Assembly: GCA_016712665.1 (NCBI GenBank)
Contig: JADJQP010000005.1
Span: 62,001 to 126,000, forward strand
Length of the DNA stretch: 64,000 bases
Direction of reading: 5' to 3'
Source of the DNA: Bacteroidota bacterium
GTDB taxonomy: Bacteria > Bacteroidota > Bacteroidia > Chitinophagales > Chitinophagaceae
In this document: piece after piece, positions 28,289 to 38,780 of the stretch
Position numbering within the stretch: position 1 is the first letter of the stretch
Layout: the number at the start of each line of letters is the position of its first letter
Made by a program: the position numbers and the translations under genes
The notes under the pieces: model-generated
The model's database searches: none
What the model was told of the DNA's origin: nothing
Seen by the model: the letters and a program-made list of their open reading frames with translations, nothing else

Positions 28289-30154
28289 ATGAAAAAAATT
28301 CTTTTTAGTTTGTTGTTATTACTGGCTTTGCAAGGCTACGCGCAGGAAGATTTTTATTACTACCAAGGGGGCAAAATGCCCATGCAAATTCATACCCAAT
28401 TTGCCTATCTTCTATGTAATTTGGATAATAAGGAAGCCTTACAAAAAAAATTGGACGGAATAGCAACCATCACAAAATTCCATCAGGATATTTATCAAAA
28501 TAGGCTTATCAAAACGTTTAACAATAGTTCGCCCAGGATGGCCAATCCTAACAATTATTATGCAGAAATTCAGTTTAACAATCCAAATCTTACAATTGAA
28601 CAGGTAAAAGAACGATTCGTTCAAATAAAATCTCATCCCGAAATTATCAATATTGCACACAGTTATCATATTGATAGTAATAGCAAATTTGCGATTACAA
28701 ATTACATTTGGGTGGGATTAAAAAATGAAGCCCAAATGCCTGTATTGATAGCTGAAGCCTCCAAAATTAATTACTCGATAGTTGGTCAAAATCCATACAT
28801 GAAGGAGTGGGTAATGGTTTGTCCTCAGGAAAATGCCACCTATTCGCAGGTAAAAGCGGCTCAATTATTAATGGAAACCGGACTATTTACGGCAGCCGAA
28901 CCGGAGTTTATTGGGGGGTATCAAGCCTATTGTACTAATGATCCCCTATTTACCAATCAATGGGGACTCAATAATACCGGACAGTTTGGAGGCGTAGCTG
29001 GCATGGACACTAGGGTGTGTGCTGCCTATGCAACAACTACCGGAATTGCAACGGTTGATATTGCAGTTATTGACGAGGGTTTCGAAAATAATCATCCCGA
29101 TTTGGATGGAAATATTGAAAATACAGGATATAGCGTCATGACCGGAACTTCCCCAACCATTGTGTATGGCTCACACGGAACCGCCTGCGCCGGAATAGCT
29201 GCAGCAGAAGGAAATAATAGCCTAGGTGTTACAGGTGTAGCCTATGGATGTGATTTAATGTCCATTTCAATGCAATTTGGTGCTGGCCTTACCAATGCGA
29301 TGATTGCCGACGGATTTAACTGGGCCCGACTAAATGGTGCCGAAGTAATTTCAAACTCTTGGGGCGGTGGATCTCCTAGCGCAACTATAAACACGGCCAT
29401 CACAAACGCCCTTACCCTCGGACGAGGGGGCCTAGGATGTGTGATATTATTTGCCACTGCAAATGGAAATGCTGGTACGATTTCCTACCCCTCCAATTCC
29501 AACGAAAAGATTATTGCAGTAGGAGCTATGAGCCCTTGCGGACAAAGAAAAAATCCCGCCTCTTGCGATGGCGAAAATTGGTGGGGTAGTAACTATGGCG
29601 CCGGATTGGATGTAATGGCTCCTGGTGTAAAAATTTATACCACCGACCGCCAAGGTACTGCTGGATACAACACTGCAGCAGGTGTGGCCGGAGACTATGC
29701 TACCAATTTTAATGGCACCTCCTCTGCCTGCCCGCATGCCGCAGGAATAGCGGCCCTTATTTTATCGGTAAACCCTTGTCTCACTACAGACGAAGTGGAA
29801 GATATTATGCAAATTACTTGTCGAAAAGTTGGAGGATATAGCTATACCGTAAATGGTCTCTATCCAAACGGCACTTGGAATAATGAAATGGGATATGGCT
29901 TGTTAGATGCCGATGCAGCAGTAAAAATGGCCCATACCCTATATTTGCAAAACAAAACAGAAACAGGAACGGCTACTCGACGAGCCCTATATATTAATGC
30001 AGGAGAAAATGTTACCCCTTTAATTCCAATTGGCCCGTACAATACCACAGGTGCTTCAAATGTTAATATTATAGGAACGTATTATATCGACTTTCAACCT
30101 GGTTGCGATTTACAAGGAACCATAGATGCCTACCTCACCAATCCCTGCAATTAA
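28289..30154 (+). CDS. Cassette 1 gene C: subtilisin-like serine peptidase (S8)
   Basis: A 621-residue exported peptidase with signal peptide MKKILFSLLLLLALQGYAQ. A roughly 190-residue N-terminal region, probably a propeptide, precedes the catalytic domain. The triad is Asp262 (AVIDEGFENNHPDL), His296 (GSHGTACAG) and Ser478 (NGTSSACPHAAG). The C-terminus stops soon after the catalytic domain without a T9SS sorting domain. It starts 5 bases after fibre gene B1 and ends just before a strong terminator, so it belongs to the same operon. It may mature or remodel the surface fibre; this is inference. Confidence 0.93.
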   Translation: MKKILFSLLLLLALQGYAQEDFYYYQGGKMPMQIHTQFAYLLCNLDNKEALQKKLDGIATITKFHQDIYQNRLIKTFNNSSPRMANPNNYYAEIQFNNPNLTIEQVKERFVQIKSHPEIINIAHSYHIDSNSKFAITNYIWVGLKNEAQMPVLIAEASKINYSIVGQNPYMKEWVMVCPQENATYSQVKAAQLLMETGLFTAAEPEFIGGYQAYCTNDPLFTNQWGLNNTGQFGGVAGMDTRVCAAYATTTGIATVDIAVIDEGFENNHPDLDGNIENTGYSVMTGTSPTIVYGSHGTACAGIAAAEGNNSLGVTGVAYGCDLMSISMQFGAGLTNAMIADGFNWARLNGAEVISNSWGGGSPSATINTAITNALTLGRGGLGCVILFATANGNAGTISYPSNSNEKIIAVGAMSPCGQRKNPASCDGENWWGSNYGAGLDVMAPGVKIYTTDRQGTAGYNTAAGVAGDYATNFNGTSSACPHAAGIAALILSVNPCLTTDEVEDIMQITCRKVGGYSYTVNGLYPNGTWNNEMGYGLLDADAAVKMAHTLYLQNKTETGTATRRALYINAGENVTPLIPIGPYNTTGASNVNIIGTYYIDFQPGCDLQGTIDAYLTNPCN

Positions 30155-30180
30155 ATTCAATTTACCATTTTCACGGTGAT

Positions 30181-30215
30181 AATATCCCGGCCAAAAGAGG
30201 CCGGGATTTTTTTTT
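30181..30215 (+). terminator. Terminator of cassette 1
   Basis: A 12-base stem (AATCCCGGCC type) with loop AAAAGA and a T9 tract lies about 28 bases after the subtilisin stop. Confidence 0.9.
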
Positions 30216-30308
30216 CGAAAATTGATCGAAGTACTGCCGACCATTCCTTTCAATTTGCCCGTTCTCCATTTTACCAATTACTCATTGAAAATGACCAAAT
30301 ACCATCCA

Positions 30309-30318
30309 ATTCCTACCA
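30309..30318 (+). promoter_or_regulatory. Motif ATTCCTACCA upstream of cassette 2
   Basis: Second copy of the shared 10-mer, 71 bases before the A2 start codon. Confidence 0.35.
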
Positions 30319-30388
30319 TATTCTAAAAAGAAATAATAAACTAAAGGAAAAGTTTAACATTTACACTACAATAAAAATTTGTTAAACT

Positions 30389-30919
30389 ATGCACAGAAAA
30401 AAAATCATCAAGCTAGTAAGCCTTGTATTTTTTTCGGCTATTTCACAAAGTGCCTTTTGCCAAAACACCCTTAATGTGAGCAGTCATTCTGCCACCATTA
30501 ATGGAGCTACTTTCGATTACTCGATTGGCGAAATGACCTTGGTAAGTACCGAAAGAAATGCAAACCTCATTGTAACGCAGGGCTTGTTACAACCTAACGG
30601 TTCTAGGAGTGGAACCCAGGCACAACCCGGAAATACCCCCATCGCAGGCAGCGATGTGATGAAGGTTTATCCGAATCCTACTGAAAACATTTTGAATGTG
30701 GAATCATTCGAAAGTGTTGAGGCCGAAATCAGCTACCAGCTTTTTGACGCAACAGGTAAAGTGGTATTTAATGAAAAAGTAATGTGGCATGCAGGAAGCA
30801 ATAAGGTTTCGCTAAACCTCAAAAACTATGCTGCCGGATCGTACTACTTAATGATTCGCAAGCCTAATGCCAGTGGAATCCTTGAAAATTTCTCTTACAA
30901 AATCCAAAAAACAAATTAA
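30389..30919 (+). CDS. Cassette 2 gene A: minimal T9SS cargo protein
   Basis: Paralogue of the other A genes, 176 residues. The signal peptide ends SAFCQ, followed by the SIGEMTLVSTERNANLIVTQ module and then a T9SS sorting domain from VYPNPTENILNVES to the end. It differs from A1 mainly in the signal peptide and the linker between modules. Fibre gene B2 follows after 19 bases. Confidence 0.9.
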   Translation: MHRKKIIKLVSLVFFSAISQSAFCQNTLNVSSHSATINGATFDYSIGEMTLVSTERNANLIVTQGLLQPNGSRSGTQAQPGNTPIAGSDVMKVYPNPTENILNVESFESVEAEISYQLFDATGKVVFNEKVMWHAGSNKVSLNLKNYAAGSYYLMIRKPNASGILENFSYKIQKTN

Positions 30920-30938
30920 TCAATTAAATCTTTAAAAC

Positions 30939-33900
30939 ATGAAATCAAAAATTCAATTTTTAATCGCATTTGCAGTTATGCTTGTCATGCTGAATGCGGT
31001 CGAAGCACTAGCACAAGTGCCGCAACTATTTAATTATCAAGGCATTGCGCGAGATGCTAAAGGTAACCCTTTGAGTAATCAAACGATGACGCTCAAACTT
31101 TCAGTGCTTCCTACCTCAGATGCTTCGGTAGCTGAATATGAAGAAACACAAACCGTAAAAACAAATGAATTTGGTTTATACACCTTACAAATTGGCAATG
31201 GTACTGCAGTTACCGGTGCCATGAAAACCGTAAAGTGGGAAACCGGTAACAAATACATCAAAGTAGGAATCGACCCAAATGGCGGTAACAACTTTGTAGA
31301 TGCCGGAACCAATCAATTATTGTCTGTACCATATGCTATCTATGCCGACAAAGCAGGCGTAGCGGCAAATGGAGGTACTGACAAAACACGTACCGGTGCC
31401 GTAAATTCAGAAGGCTGCTCACGTAGCTGGCGACAATCGGTACCTCACTCGATTCTATGGCTTAAACCTAATTGGCAAATCAGCCTTGTATGAATCAGCT
31501 GCAGGGTAATATTGGTTTGGGAACCATTGCACCAGGAGCGAAGTTTTCAATTTATGCCAATTCAGCCACAAACTTCGAACATCTTCGTTTGCAAAATGTA
31601 AGCGCTACCGGATCTGGTAAATTTATCATGTATAATGATGGCGCTACTTCATACGCTACCTTTACCAAATACGGTTCTGCCACTGTGGGCGACCAAATTC
31701 CAGGCCTATATCCAAATGCCAATACATTAGCCTTTGGTAATAATGGAACTGTTGCAGGAGACGGACTTGGAAAATTCTTAATCAGTACCGGTGGTAATTT
31801 GGGACTTGCCATATTGAAAGGCACTTCAAAATTAAAATTCCATGTGGACTATACCACTGAAAATGTTGGTATTGGTGGTAACGCGGTTCCTACATCTAGA
31901 GTGCATTTAAACAATACAGACGGCACCAGCATGACCATGCGATTGACAAATAATACAACCGGCCATACAAATGGTGATGGTTTGGAAATTTCCAATACGG
32001 GTAATACGGCTGGTATCTACAATAGAGAAAATGCTACCTTGACATTAGGTGTTAATAGCAATCCTACCATGGTTACCATTCATCCTTCAGGTATTACTGA
32101 ATTTGGAGCACAAGTAAAAATTAACGGAGGTGCACCTGCATTAGGAAATGTTTTGGTTTCTGATGCTACTGGTTTAGCTACATGGCAAGCACCACCTCTT
32201 GGACCTGTACCTGTGGGACCTGCTGGACCTGCTGGACCTGCTGGACCTACAGGAGCAACTGGCGCTACCGGAGCAACTGGACCTGCTGGACCAATTGGAC
32301 CAACTGGGTTAACCGGACCTGCCGGACCAACAGGACCTATTGGACCAACTGGGCCTACAGGACCTATTGGATTAACTGGACCTGCTGGACCAACTGGGCC
32401 TACAGGACCTATTGGACCTATTGGACCAACAGGGTTAACTGGACCTGCCGGACCTGCCGGACCTGCTGGACCTGCTGGATTATTACCTAATGGTGCAGCC
32501 GCTGGTAACACACCGTATTGGGATGGTACCAACTGGATAGTTAATAGTAGCAATATTTATAATAATGGCGGCAACGTTGGTATTGGAACTGCGGCTCCAA
32601 TAGAAAAGTTTTCTGTCGTAGGCCCTGCTACCAGATTACAAAACGATGTTTTTCAAATTTATAACCTAGCAAATACAAATTTCGGGTTTTCGTTAATCCT
32701 GATTTTTCGGTGGAACATACATCGGAACAGGATCAGGTTCAACGAATCCACTTCATACATACTTAGGTTCAAGTATTATGACAACGGTGACTCAGGCTGG
32801 TAATTTTGGTATAGGTGTTAATCCAACCCAAAAATTACATGTTAAATCATCTGGAAATAGTACATCTCCTATCTTAGTAGAAGCAAGCGGATCAGCAAAT
32901 CCGTTGATTGCTCTTAATCAAGGTGCTGCTGGCAATGGTATCGTATCTGTATATGATGCAGCAGGTGTAGAGGGTGCACGAATTAATGGAACAGCAGCAG
33001 CTGCAAATAGTTTTATTACCAGCGATTTAGGTGTTGGAAATAATGCACCAACTGAGCAACTAGATGTAACTGAAATACTGCCAACCCAAGCAAAATTTGG
33101 TCCCATAGGAAACCAACCTATATTTTTAGTTGCAAATCAACCAATGGTTGGATTCAATGCTAAGTGGGATATGGGATTATTTAATTATGCTTATGGATCA
33201 ACTGCGCCAGCTGGTATCGTTACCTTTGGACAGGAAGTCTTGGGTGGTTTTTCTATCAACACCGCTCCTTCTGGTACTGCAGGCACTGTAGCACCGATGG
33301 TTTCTCGAATAGCTATAGAAAATACTGGAAATGTTGGTATCGGGACCACAAGTCCTACCACAAAACTAGAAGTTGCAGGGCAAGTAAAAATAACTGGTGG
33401 CGTACCAGGTCTTGGAAAAGTATTAACTTCTGATGCAACTGGTTTAGCTACATGGACAACCCCTTCTGGCGGTACTGTTACAGGTTCTGGTACTACCAAT
33501 TATGTTCCTAAATTTACTGGTGCTGGTGCAATTGGTAATTCACAAATTCAAGATAATGGTACTGGTGTTGGTATCAATACTACAGTCAGCAATCTTTATA
33601 GATTATATACTTATGATAACCAATTAACAGTGGACGGTGATGGCCAAGCGACCATTTATGGGTATCGAACTCGTGATTCACAAAATGATGGAATCAATTA
33701 CGGGCAATCTGGAGGCAATACCGGCGTTAAGGGTTATAACTTCTGGGGCGATGTATATACTTTTGGAGTTGGAGGTTATAGTTATAATGATTATAGCAGA
33801 ACTGGAGGTGTATTAGGTGCGGAAACAGCTGGTACATACTGGGGATCACTGGGATATAGAAGTAGTGCCTTACTAAATTATGGCGTTTATGGTAGTGCTG

Positions 33901-34565
33901 CCTATGCAAATGGTGGTGGTCTATTGCCTAGCACTGAGTTAAATGGTGTAGGTGGTGGTTTCTTTGGAACCATTGGTTCTCTTTCTAAAGGTAGTGTAAT
34001 TGGCCAGTTGAACGAAGGCGAATTGTTTGCTGCTTATAATAAAGGCGATGTGTATACTTCAGGAAAGCAAGTTGAATTAGTTGCAACCAATGATAAAGTA
34101 GTTCCCTCTTATGCAGTAACTTCTTACGAGTCAAAAGTATACGATAACGGAAAAATTCAGTTGGTTAATGGCACTGCAACCGTTCGTTTTAGCGAAAACT
34201 ATGGTCAACTATTGGGCGAATCACCAATTGTAACTGCTAGTCCTATGGGTGCTTGCAATGGCGTTTATATTGCAGAAGTTTCTAAAGAAGGATTTGTAAT
34301 TAAAGAACAAAATACCGGCAATAGCAATGTAGAAATTTCATGGATTTCAGTTGGTAGTAGAATAGATGCGAACAGCACTGAAGTTCCTTCTATGCTTACC
34401 AATACAAGCTTCAACAGAAATTTAAGTCAGGCCTTATTTAACGATGGTAACAAAAAGAAGAGCGGCTTGTCTATGTGGTGGAATGGTAAAGAACTTGAAT
34501 TTGGTACCATGCCAAAAGAGTTGAGTGAGGTAAAAAGAGAACAATCTAAAGTTGAAAATAAATAA
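30939..34565 (+). CDS. Cassette 2 gene B: long collagen-stalk fibre protein, several frameshifts
   Basis: About 1208 residues when read through. The signal peptide and N-terminal base match the other B genes; a collagen-like stalk (32200-32481) follows; then repeated beta modules (GNVGIGTTSPTTKLEVAGQ); then a distinct tip with GYRTRDSQNDG, YGVYGSAAYANGG and AGNFGIG-like text ending in a domain that resembles Bacteroidota fibre heads (VNGTATVRFSENY). Frame breaks: one extra G at 31413-31414, one extra G in 31504-31506, and one T short at each of 32680-32682 and 32703-32707. Each correction restores sequence seen in the paralogues or a sensible protein. No T9SS domain is visible. Confidence 0.82.
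32200..32481 (+). repeat. Collagen-like Gly-X-Y stalk of fibre 2
   Basis: About 30 uninterrupted Gly-X-Y triplets, mainly GPA, GPT, GPI, GAT and GLT, written with very few codon choices (GGACCT, GGACCA, GGGCCT). The DNA is a near-tandem 9-base repeat. Confidence 0.92.
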
Positions 34566-34623
34566 TAATAATAATCTGGGAAATGGCCTAATGGCTATTT
34601 CCCTTCATTAAAAAAATAGTAAT

Positions 34624-34905
34624 ATGAAAAAAATAATAATGATAGCAATGGTACTTATTTCAAGTACCCAGATGTTTGCCCAAAACAACAAAACAAGTCC
34701 ATCTACTGATAAAAAAATAGAGGCCAATAAAGTAACTAGTGTAACTCCCACAACAAACGAAGGCCCATCAACTTTAAGAAGACCGGTTACAGTTGCACCT
34801 CAAATTGCAACCCCTGCAGCACCAACAGTCGCTGTTCCGAAAACCGAGGTAAAACAACCAACTGAGAATGCAACCCCAAAGGGAAACCCTAGTTTAAGGA
34901 GATAA
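34624..34905 (+). CDS. Cassette 2 gene C: small exported disordered protein
   Basis: A 93-residue protein with signal peptide MKKIIMIAMVLISSTQMFAQ. The mature part is rich in Thr, Pro, Lys and Ala and has two similar endings, STLRR and PSLRR. The first bases of the gene resemble those of the C genes of cassettes 3 and 4, which supports common origin. No known domain. It lies 58 bases after fibre gene B2 and before a terminator. Confidence 0.72.
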   Translation: MKKIIMIAMVLISSTQMFAQNNKTSPSTDKKIEANKVTSVTPTTNEGPSTLRRPVTVAPQIATPAAPTVAVPKTEVKQPTENATPKGNPSLRR

Positions 34906-34930
34906 ACTTGGAAAAGAATAATAATTAAAC

Positions 34931-34960
34931 AAAAATGCCCTGCAATTGCGGGGCATTTTT
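34931..34960 (+). terminator. Terminator of cassette 2
   Basis: AAAAATGCCC and GGGCATTTTT form an almost perfect stem around GCAATTGC, ending in T5, 25 bases after the C2 stop. Confidence 0.88.
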
Positions 34961-35293
34961 AATATGATTCACTACCAAAAATCATACGATTCCTACCAAA
35001 TACTCAACCAACTCTACCATAAACTAAGTTGCTCAGCATATTACAGATTAGCAAACTACTTTCGCACCGAAATCATAGAATACGAAACAAATTGAGGGCT
35101 CTATTAACGAAAAAGAAATTTTTCATTTTTTTTTAATTCTCAATCTGAAAAGGATATTTCTGATGAAACAATGTGCAAAGATAGTGTGGATACTTCAAGA
35201 ACCAAATGATAAGAATCACCCTTCTTATTGAATCATGTCAAGAATTAATAAGAAGAAAAAAAGTAATTTTACACCCATTAAAACAATTTAAAT
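34961..35293 (+). other. Intergenic region before cassette 3
   Basis: AT-rich leader of 333 bases. It carries ATTCCTACCA (34989-34998) continuing into TACCAAATACT, which recurs upstream of cassette 4. TAATTTTA at 35264-35271 could be a weak -7 box, 22 bases before the A3 start. No gene is seen. Confidence 0.5.
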
Positions 35294-35824
35294 ATGCATA
35301 GAAAAATCAAAGTAAAAATGGCCTCACTGGCGTTTTTTTCCTTGCTTTCCACAACTGCATTTTGCCAAAACACCCTTAATGTCAGCAGTCATTCTGCCAG
35401 CATTTATGGAGCTACCTTCGATTACTCGATTGGCGAAATGACCTTGGTAAGTACTGAACGAAATGCCAACCGCATTGTAACACAAGGCCTGTTACAACCT
35501 ACCGGTTCTAGGAGTGGAACCCAAGCGCAACCCGGAAATACTCAAATCGCTACCGGCGATTTAATGAAAGTATATCCGAATCCTACCGAAAACATTTTGA
35601 ATGTGGAATCATTCGAAAATGTAGAAGCTTCAATAAGCTATCAACTATTTGATGCTGCAGGTAAAGTAGTACGTAGCGAAAACCTAATCTGGCATGCTGG
35701 AACAAATAAGGTTACACTCGATCTTAAAAATTATGCTGCGGGCTCCTACTATCTTATGATTCGCAAGCCAAATGCTAACGGAATTCTAGAAAACTTCTCT
35801 TACAAAATTCAAAAAACAAATTAA
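35294..35824 (+). CDS. Cassette 3 gene A: minimal T9SS cargo protein
   Basis: A 176-residue paralogue with signal peptide ending TAFCQ, the SIGEMTLVSTERNAN module and the T9SS sorting domain from VYPNPTENILNVES. Its DNA is nearly identical to A4 (39425-39955), with only scattered changes, pointing to a recent duplication. B3 begins 20 bases downstream. Confidence 0.9.
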   Translation: MHRKIKVKMASLAFFSLLSTTAFCQNTLNVSSHSASIYGATFDYSIGEMTLVSTERNANRIVTQGLLQPTGSRSGTQAQPGNTQIATGDLMKVYPNPTENILNVESFENVEASISYQLFDAAGKVVRSENLIWHAGTNKVTLDLKNYAAGSYYLMIRKPNANGILENFSYKIQKTN

Positions 35825-35844
35825 ACATCTAAATTTAAACAAAC

Positions 35845-37998
35845 ATGAAATCAAAAATTCAATTTTTATTCGCATTTGCAGTAATGCTTGTCATGCTGAG
35901 CACAGTAGAGGCACTAGCCCAAGTGCCCCAATTATTTAACTATCAAGGCATTGCTCGTGATGCCAAAGGAAACCCTTTGAGCAATCAAACCATGACTTTA
36001 AAACTTTCGGTACTTCCTACCTCTGATGCTTCAGTAGCAGAATATGAGGAAACTCAAACCGTAAAAACCAATGAATTTGGTTTATACACGCTTCAAATTG
36101 GTAATGGCACTGCAGTTACTGGTGCCATGAAAACCGTTAAGTGGGAAACCGGTAACAAATACATCAAAGTAGGAATCGACCCCAATGGCGGTAACAACTT
36201 TGTAGATGCCGGAACCAATCAATTATTGTCTGTACCCTATGCAATCTATGCCGATAAAGCGGGTGTAGCTGCCAATGGAGGTACTGACAAAACACGTACC
36301 GGTGCTGTAAATTCAGAAGCGGCACACGTGGCTGGCGACAACCGATACCTTACCCGATTCTATGGATTAAACCTTATTGGCAAATCAGCCTTGTATGAAT
36401 CTGCTGCAGGCAATATCGGTTTGGGTACCATTGCACCAGGAGCGAAATTTTCAATTTTTGCCAATTCAGCTACAAATTTCGAACACCTTCGTTTGCAAAA
36501 TGTAAGTGCTACCGGATCTGGCAAATTTATCATGTATAATGATGGTGCTGCTTCATACGCTACCTTTACCAAATACGGCTCGGCTGTTGCAGGCGACCAA
36601 ATTCCTGGATTATATCCAAATGCCAATACCCTAGCTTTCGGAAATAATGGCCCCGTTGCAGGAGATGGCCTTGGTAAATTCTTAATCAGTACCGGAGGAA
36701 ATATAGGTCTTGCCATTTTAAAAGGTAGCTCAAAATTAAAATTCCATGTTGACTACACTACAGAAAATGTAGGTATTGGTGGTAATTCAGTACCGGTTTC
36801 TCGGGTGCATTTAAATAATACCGATGGTACTACCACCGATTTACGTTTAACCAATAATACTACAGGACACCTTGTGGGTGATGGTTTAGAAATTAAAAAT
36901 GTGGGTACAGTAGCTTCTATTATTAATAAGGAAGCAAGTGATTTAAATCTTGGGTCAAGTAATGCAACTGCTATGACTATTGATGCATTTAATAATGTTG
37001 GAATCGGTACTACCACTCCAACTTACAAACTAGATGTTACACATGGTGGCGCATCCGGTATCCTTTCAAAATCGACTGGTAGTTTTTCTGTAGTAGATAT
37101 TGATGCTTCTTCTGGCGATGCTGCTTTGCGATTTGGAAATAATGGCTCATTAATGTGGAATACACGAAATGAACCAGCATCGAATGATTATCAAATATTT
37201 CAAATGAGTGCAGGTTTAGAAAGAATGCGTATTAATAGTACAACCGGAAATGTTGCTATTGGAACTGCTACTGGAGCTGCCAAATTACATGTATTATCAA
37301 CATCTACTGTAGACACAGCGATTTTTGCCTCTGCAAATGACGCGAGCGCTAGTAACCAAATTGGGGTTTTAGGAACGTACAATACCAGCGGCTTTGGAGC
37401 CGGTATAGTGGGTAGAGGCTTTGGTGGATCTGTTCCTCCAGTTGGAGCTCAGGATATTGGAGTTTACGGTTCATCAAGTGGAATTGCCGTTTGGAGTAAT
37501 GGTCCATTGAGAGTTACCGATGGAACACAAGGCACCGGAAAAATTCTTACTTCAGATGCTTCCGGTAATGCAAGCTGGTCAACATTTGGCGGGTTTTTAG
37601 CTACCACATGCAGTGGTACTATTGGAACTGGATTGAGTGCGACGAGCATTTACACAGCTGAAGAGTACGATGATGCAAATGCGTATAATGCAGCAACCGG
37701 CGAATTTACGGCTCCTGCAACTGGCGTCTATCAGTTTAACTATAGTCAGACTTTTGCTTCAACTGCTGGCGCAACAGCATACGCTAGAATCGGCTTATTG
37801 AAAAATGGAAATTTTTTACCTGGTACAATTTTTAGAGCATTACCATCAAATACAGATTGGAGTTTGCAAAAATCAGTAACTGTAAGATTGCTTGCAGGTG
37901 ATGTTATTAAAGTAGAAGTTGGAAACTTTTCAGGGGTATCCATTTCTAAAAATTCAAATAATTTAGATGGAAGTTTCAGTGGACATAGAGTAAACTAA
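35845..37998 (+). CDS. Cassette 3 gene B: fibre protein with C1q-like tip, intact
   Basis: The only B gene with an uninterrupted frame, 717 residues. The signal peptide ends EALAQ; the N-terminal base and the first 350 or so residues match B2 and B4. After TTGHLVGDGLEIKN the sequence departs: there is no collagen block, but several short NVGIGT(T)TPTYKLDV modules. The last 130 residues form a C1q/TNF-like beta-sandwich (ATGEFTAPATGVYQFNYS, ending GSFSGHRVN). C1q-like heads trimerise, which suits a fibre tip. No T9SS domain. Confidence 0.9.
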   Translation: MKSKIQFLFAFAVMLVMLSTVEALAQVPQLFNYQGIARDAKGNPLSNQTMTLKLSVLPTSDASVAEYEETQTVKTNEFGLYTLQIGNGTAVTGAMKTVKWETGNKYIKVGIDPNGGNNFVDAGTNQLLSVPYAIYADKAGVAANGGTDKTRTGAVNSEAAHVAGDNRYLTRFYGLNLIGKSALYESAAGNIGLGTIAPGAKFSIFANSATNFEHLRLQNVSATGSGKFIMYNDGAASYATFTKYGSAVAGDQIPGLYPNANTLAFGNNGPVAGDGLGKFLISTGGNIGLAILKGSSKLKFHVDYTTENVGIGGNSVPVSRVHLNNTDGTTTDLRLTNNTTGHLVGDGLEIKNVGTVASIINKEASDLNLGSSNATAMTIDAFNNVGIGTTTPTYKLDVTHGGASGILSKSTGSFSVVDIDASSGDAALRFGNNGSLMWNTRNEPASNDYQIFQMSAGLERMRINSTTGNVAIGTATGAAKLHVLSTSTVDTAIFASANDASASNQIGVLGTYNTSGFGAGIVGRGFGGSVPPVGAQDIGVYGSSSGIAVWSNGPLRVTDGTQGTGKILTSDASGNASWSTFGGFLATTCSGTIGTGLSATSIYTAEEYDDANAYNAATGEFTAPATGVYQFNYSQTFASTAGATAYARIGLLKNGNFLPGTIFRALPSNTDWSLQKSVTVRLLAGDVIKVEVGNFSGVSISKNSNNLDGSFSGHRVN

Positions 37999-38057
37999 TA
38001 ATTAAATAACAATGATGAAGAATATATCCAATAATTCTAAATCGTAAAAAACAGTAT

Positions 38058-38722
38058 ATGAAAAAAATAATAATTAGCATCGCTTTATTGGCCAGTTGTC
38101 AAATCGTCTACTCGCAAAGCAATACATCAGGGAAGGTAAATTTAGATCCTAGTGCCATTACAAACATAGTTACGGTACAATCGATTAGTCAATCAACTGT
38201 TGACATGAAAGACCCTACTAATGTAAATTTTCAGGAGACAGTTGCAACAACGAAGGTATCAGGTACTCCAGGTGTCGACAAATCCATATCTAGGCAAAGT
38301 GAGGAGACAAATACGTCCATTAAGGAAATGGCAAGGAATGCAGAATTGACCACTGCAAAGAGAGAAGTGGTTATGTTCGAAAGACAAATCTTGATCTTCC
38401 AACCGATTTTTCCACAAAATCAGATGAAATGTATCAAAGAAAAAACAATCAAGATATTCCTGTAGATTTCTCAAATGGTGTTGCAGAGGTCTATGTTCGA
38501 AAAGAGTCAATGAATTCTAAGGAACCAAAAATTCAAAATGAAAAGTCAACTGCTGTTGACGAAAACAGTTCAGTGTATTCTGTTCCGGTAAAAATTTCAT
38601 CTAAGCCCAGTGCTGTAAATGAAAGCACACCTAGTAGCATAACCAACGAACCGTCAAATAAAAATTCCGCTATTAATAATCCAACTAGACCTACCCCTTC
38701 AGGTAAATCTAGTATTGACTAG
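38058..38722 (+). CDS. Cassette 3 gene C: exported low-complexity protein, frame interrupted
   Basis: About 221 residues with signal peptide MKKIIISIALLASCQIVYSQ. The mature part is hydrophilic, rich in Ser, Thr, Asn, Lys and Glu and looks disordered. One A is missing in the A3 run 38380-38382; restoring it joins VVMFEKTNLDLPTDFSTKSD. Its 5' end is homologous to C2 and C4. No known domain. A strong terminator follows. Confidence 0.7.
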
Positions 38723-38740
38723 CCAAATTTTCTATTCTAA

Positions 38741-38780
38741 AAAACTGTTCCGCATGTAATATTGTGGAACAGTTTTTTTT
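38741..38780 (+). terminator. Terminator of cassette 3
   Basis: AAAACTGTTCC and GGAACAGTTTT form an 11-base stem followed by a T9 tract, about 20 bases after the C3 stop. Confidence 0.88.

Noticed and set aside
32200..32481. Short tandem DNA repeats resembling a CRISPR array
   Set aside because: The period is 9 bases with no spacers, and the reading frame codes Gly-X-Y triplets.
32080..32553. A long minus-strand frame rich in Gly-Pro-Ala opposite the collagen stalk
   Set aside because: GGACC/GGTCC words are nearly self-complementary, so the antisense of a collagen repeat also reads as collagen-like. It has no signal peptide or start context and is a shadow of the fibre gene.
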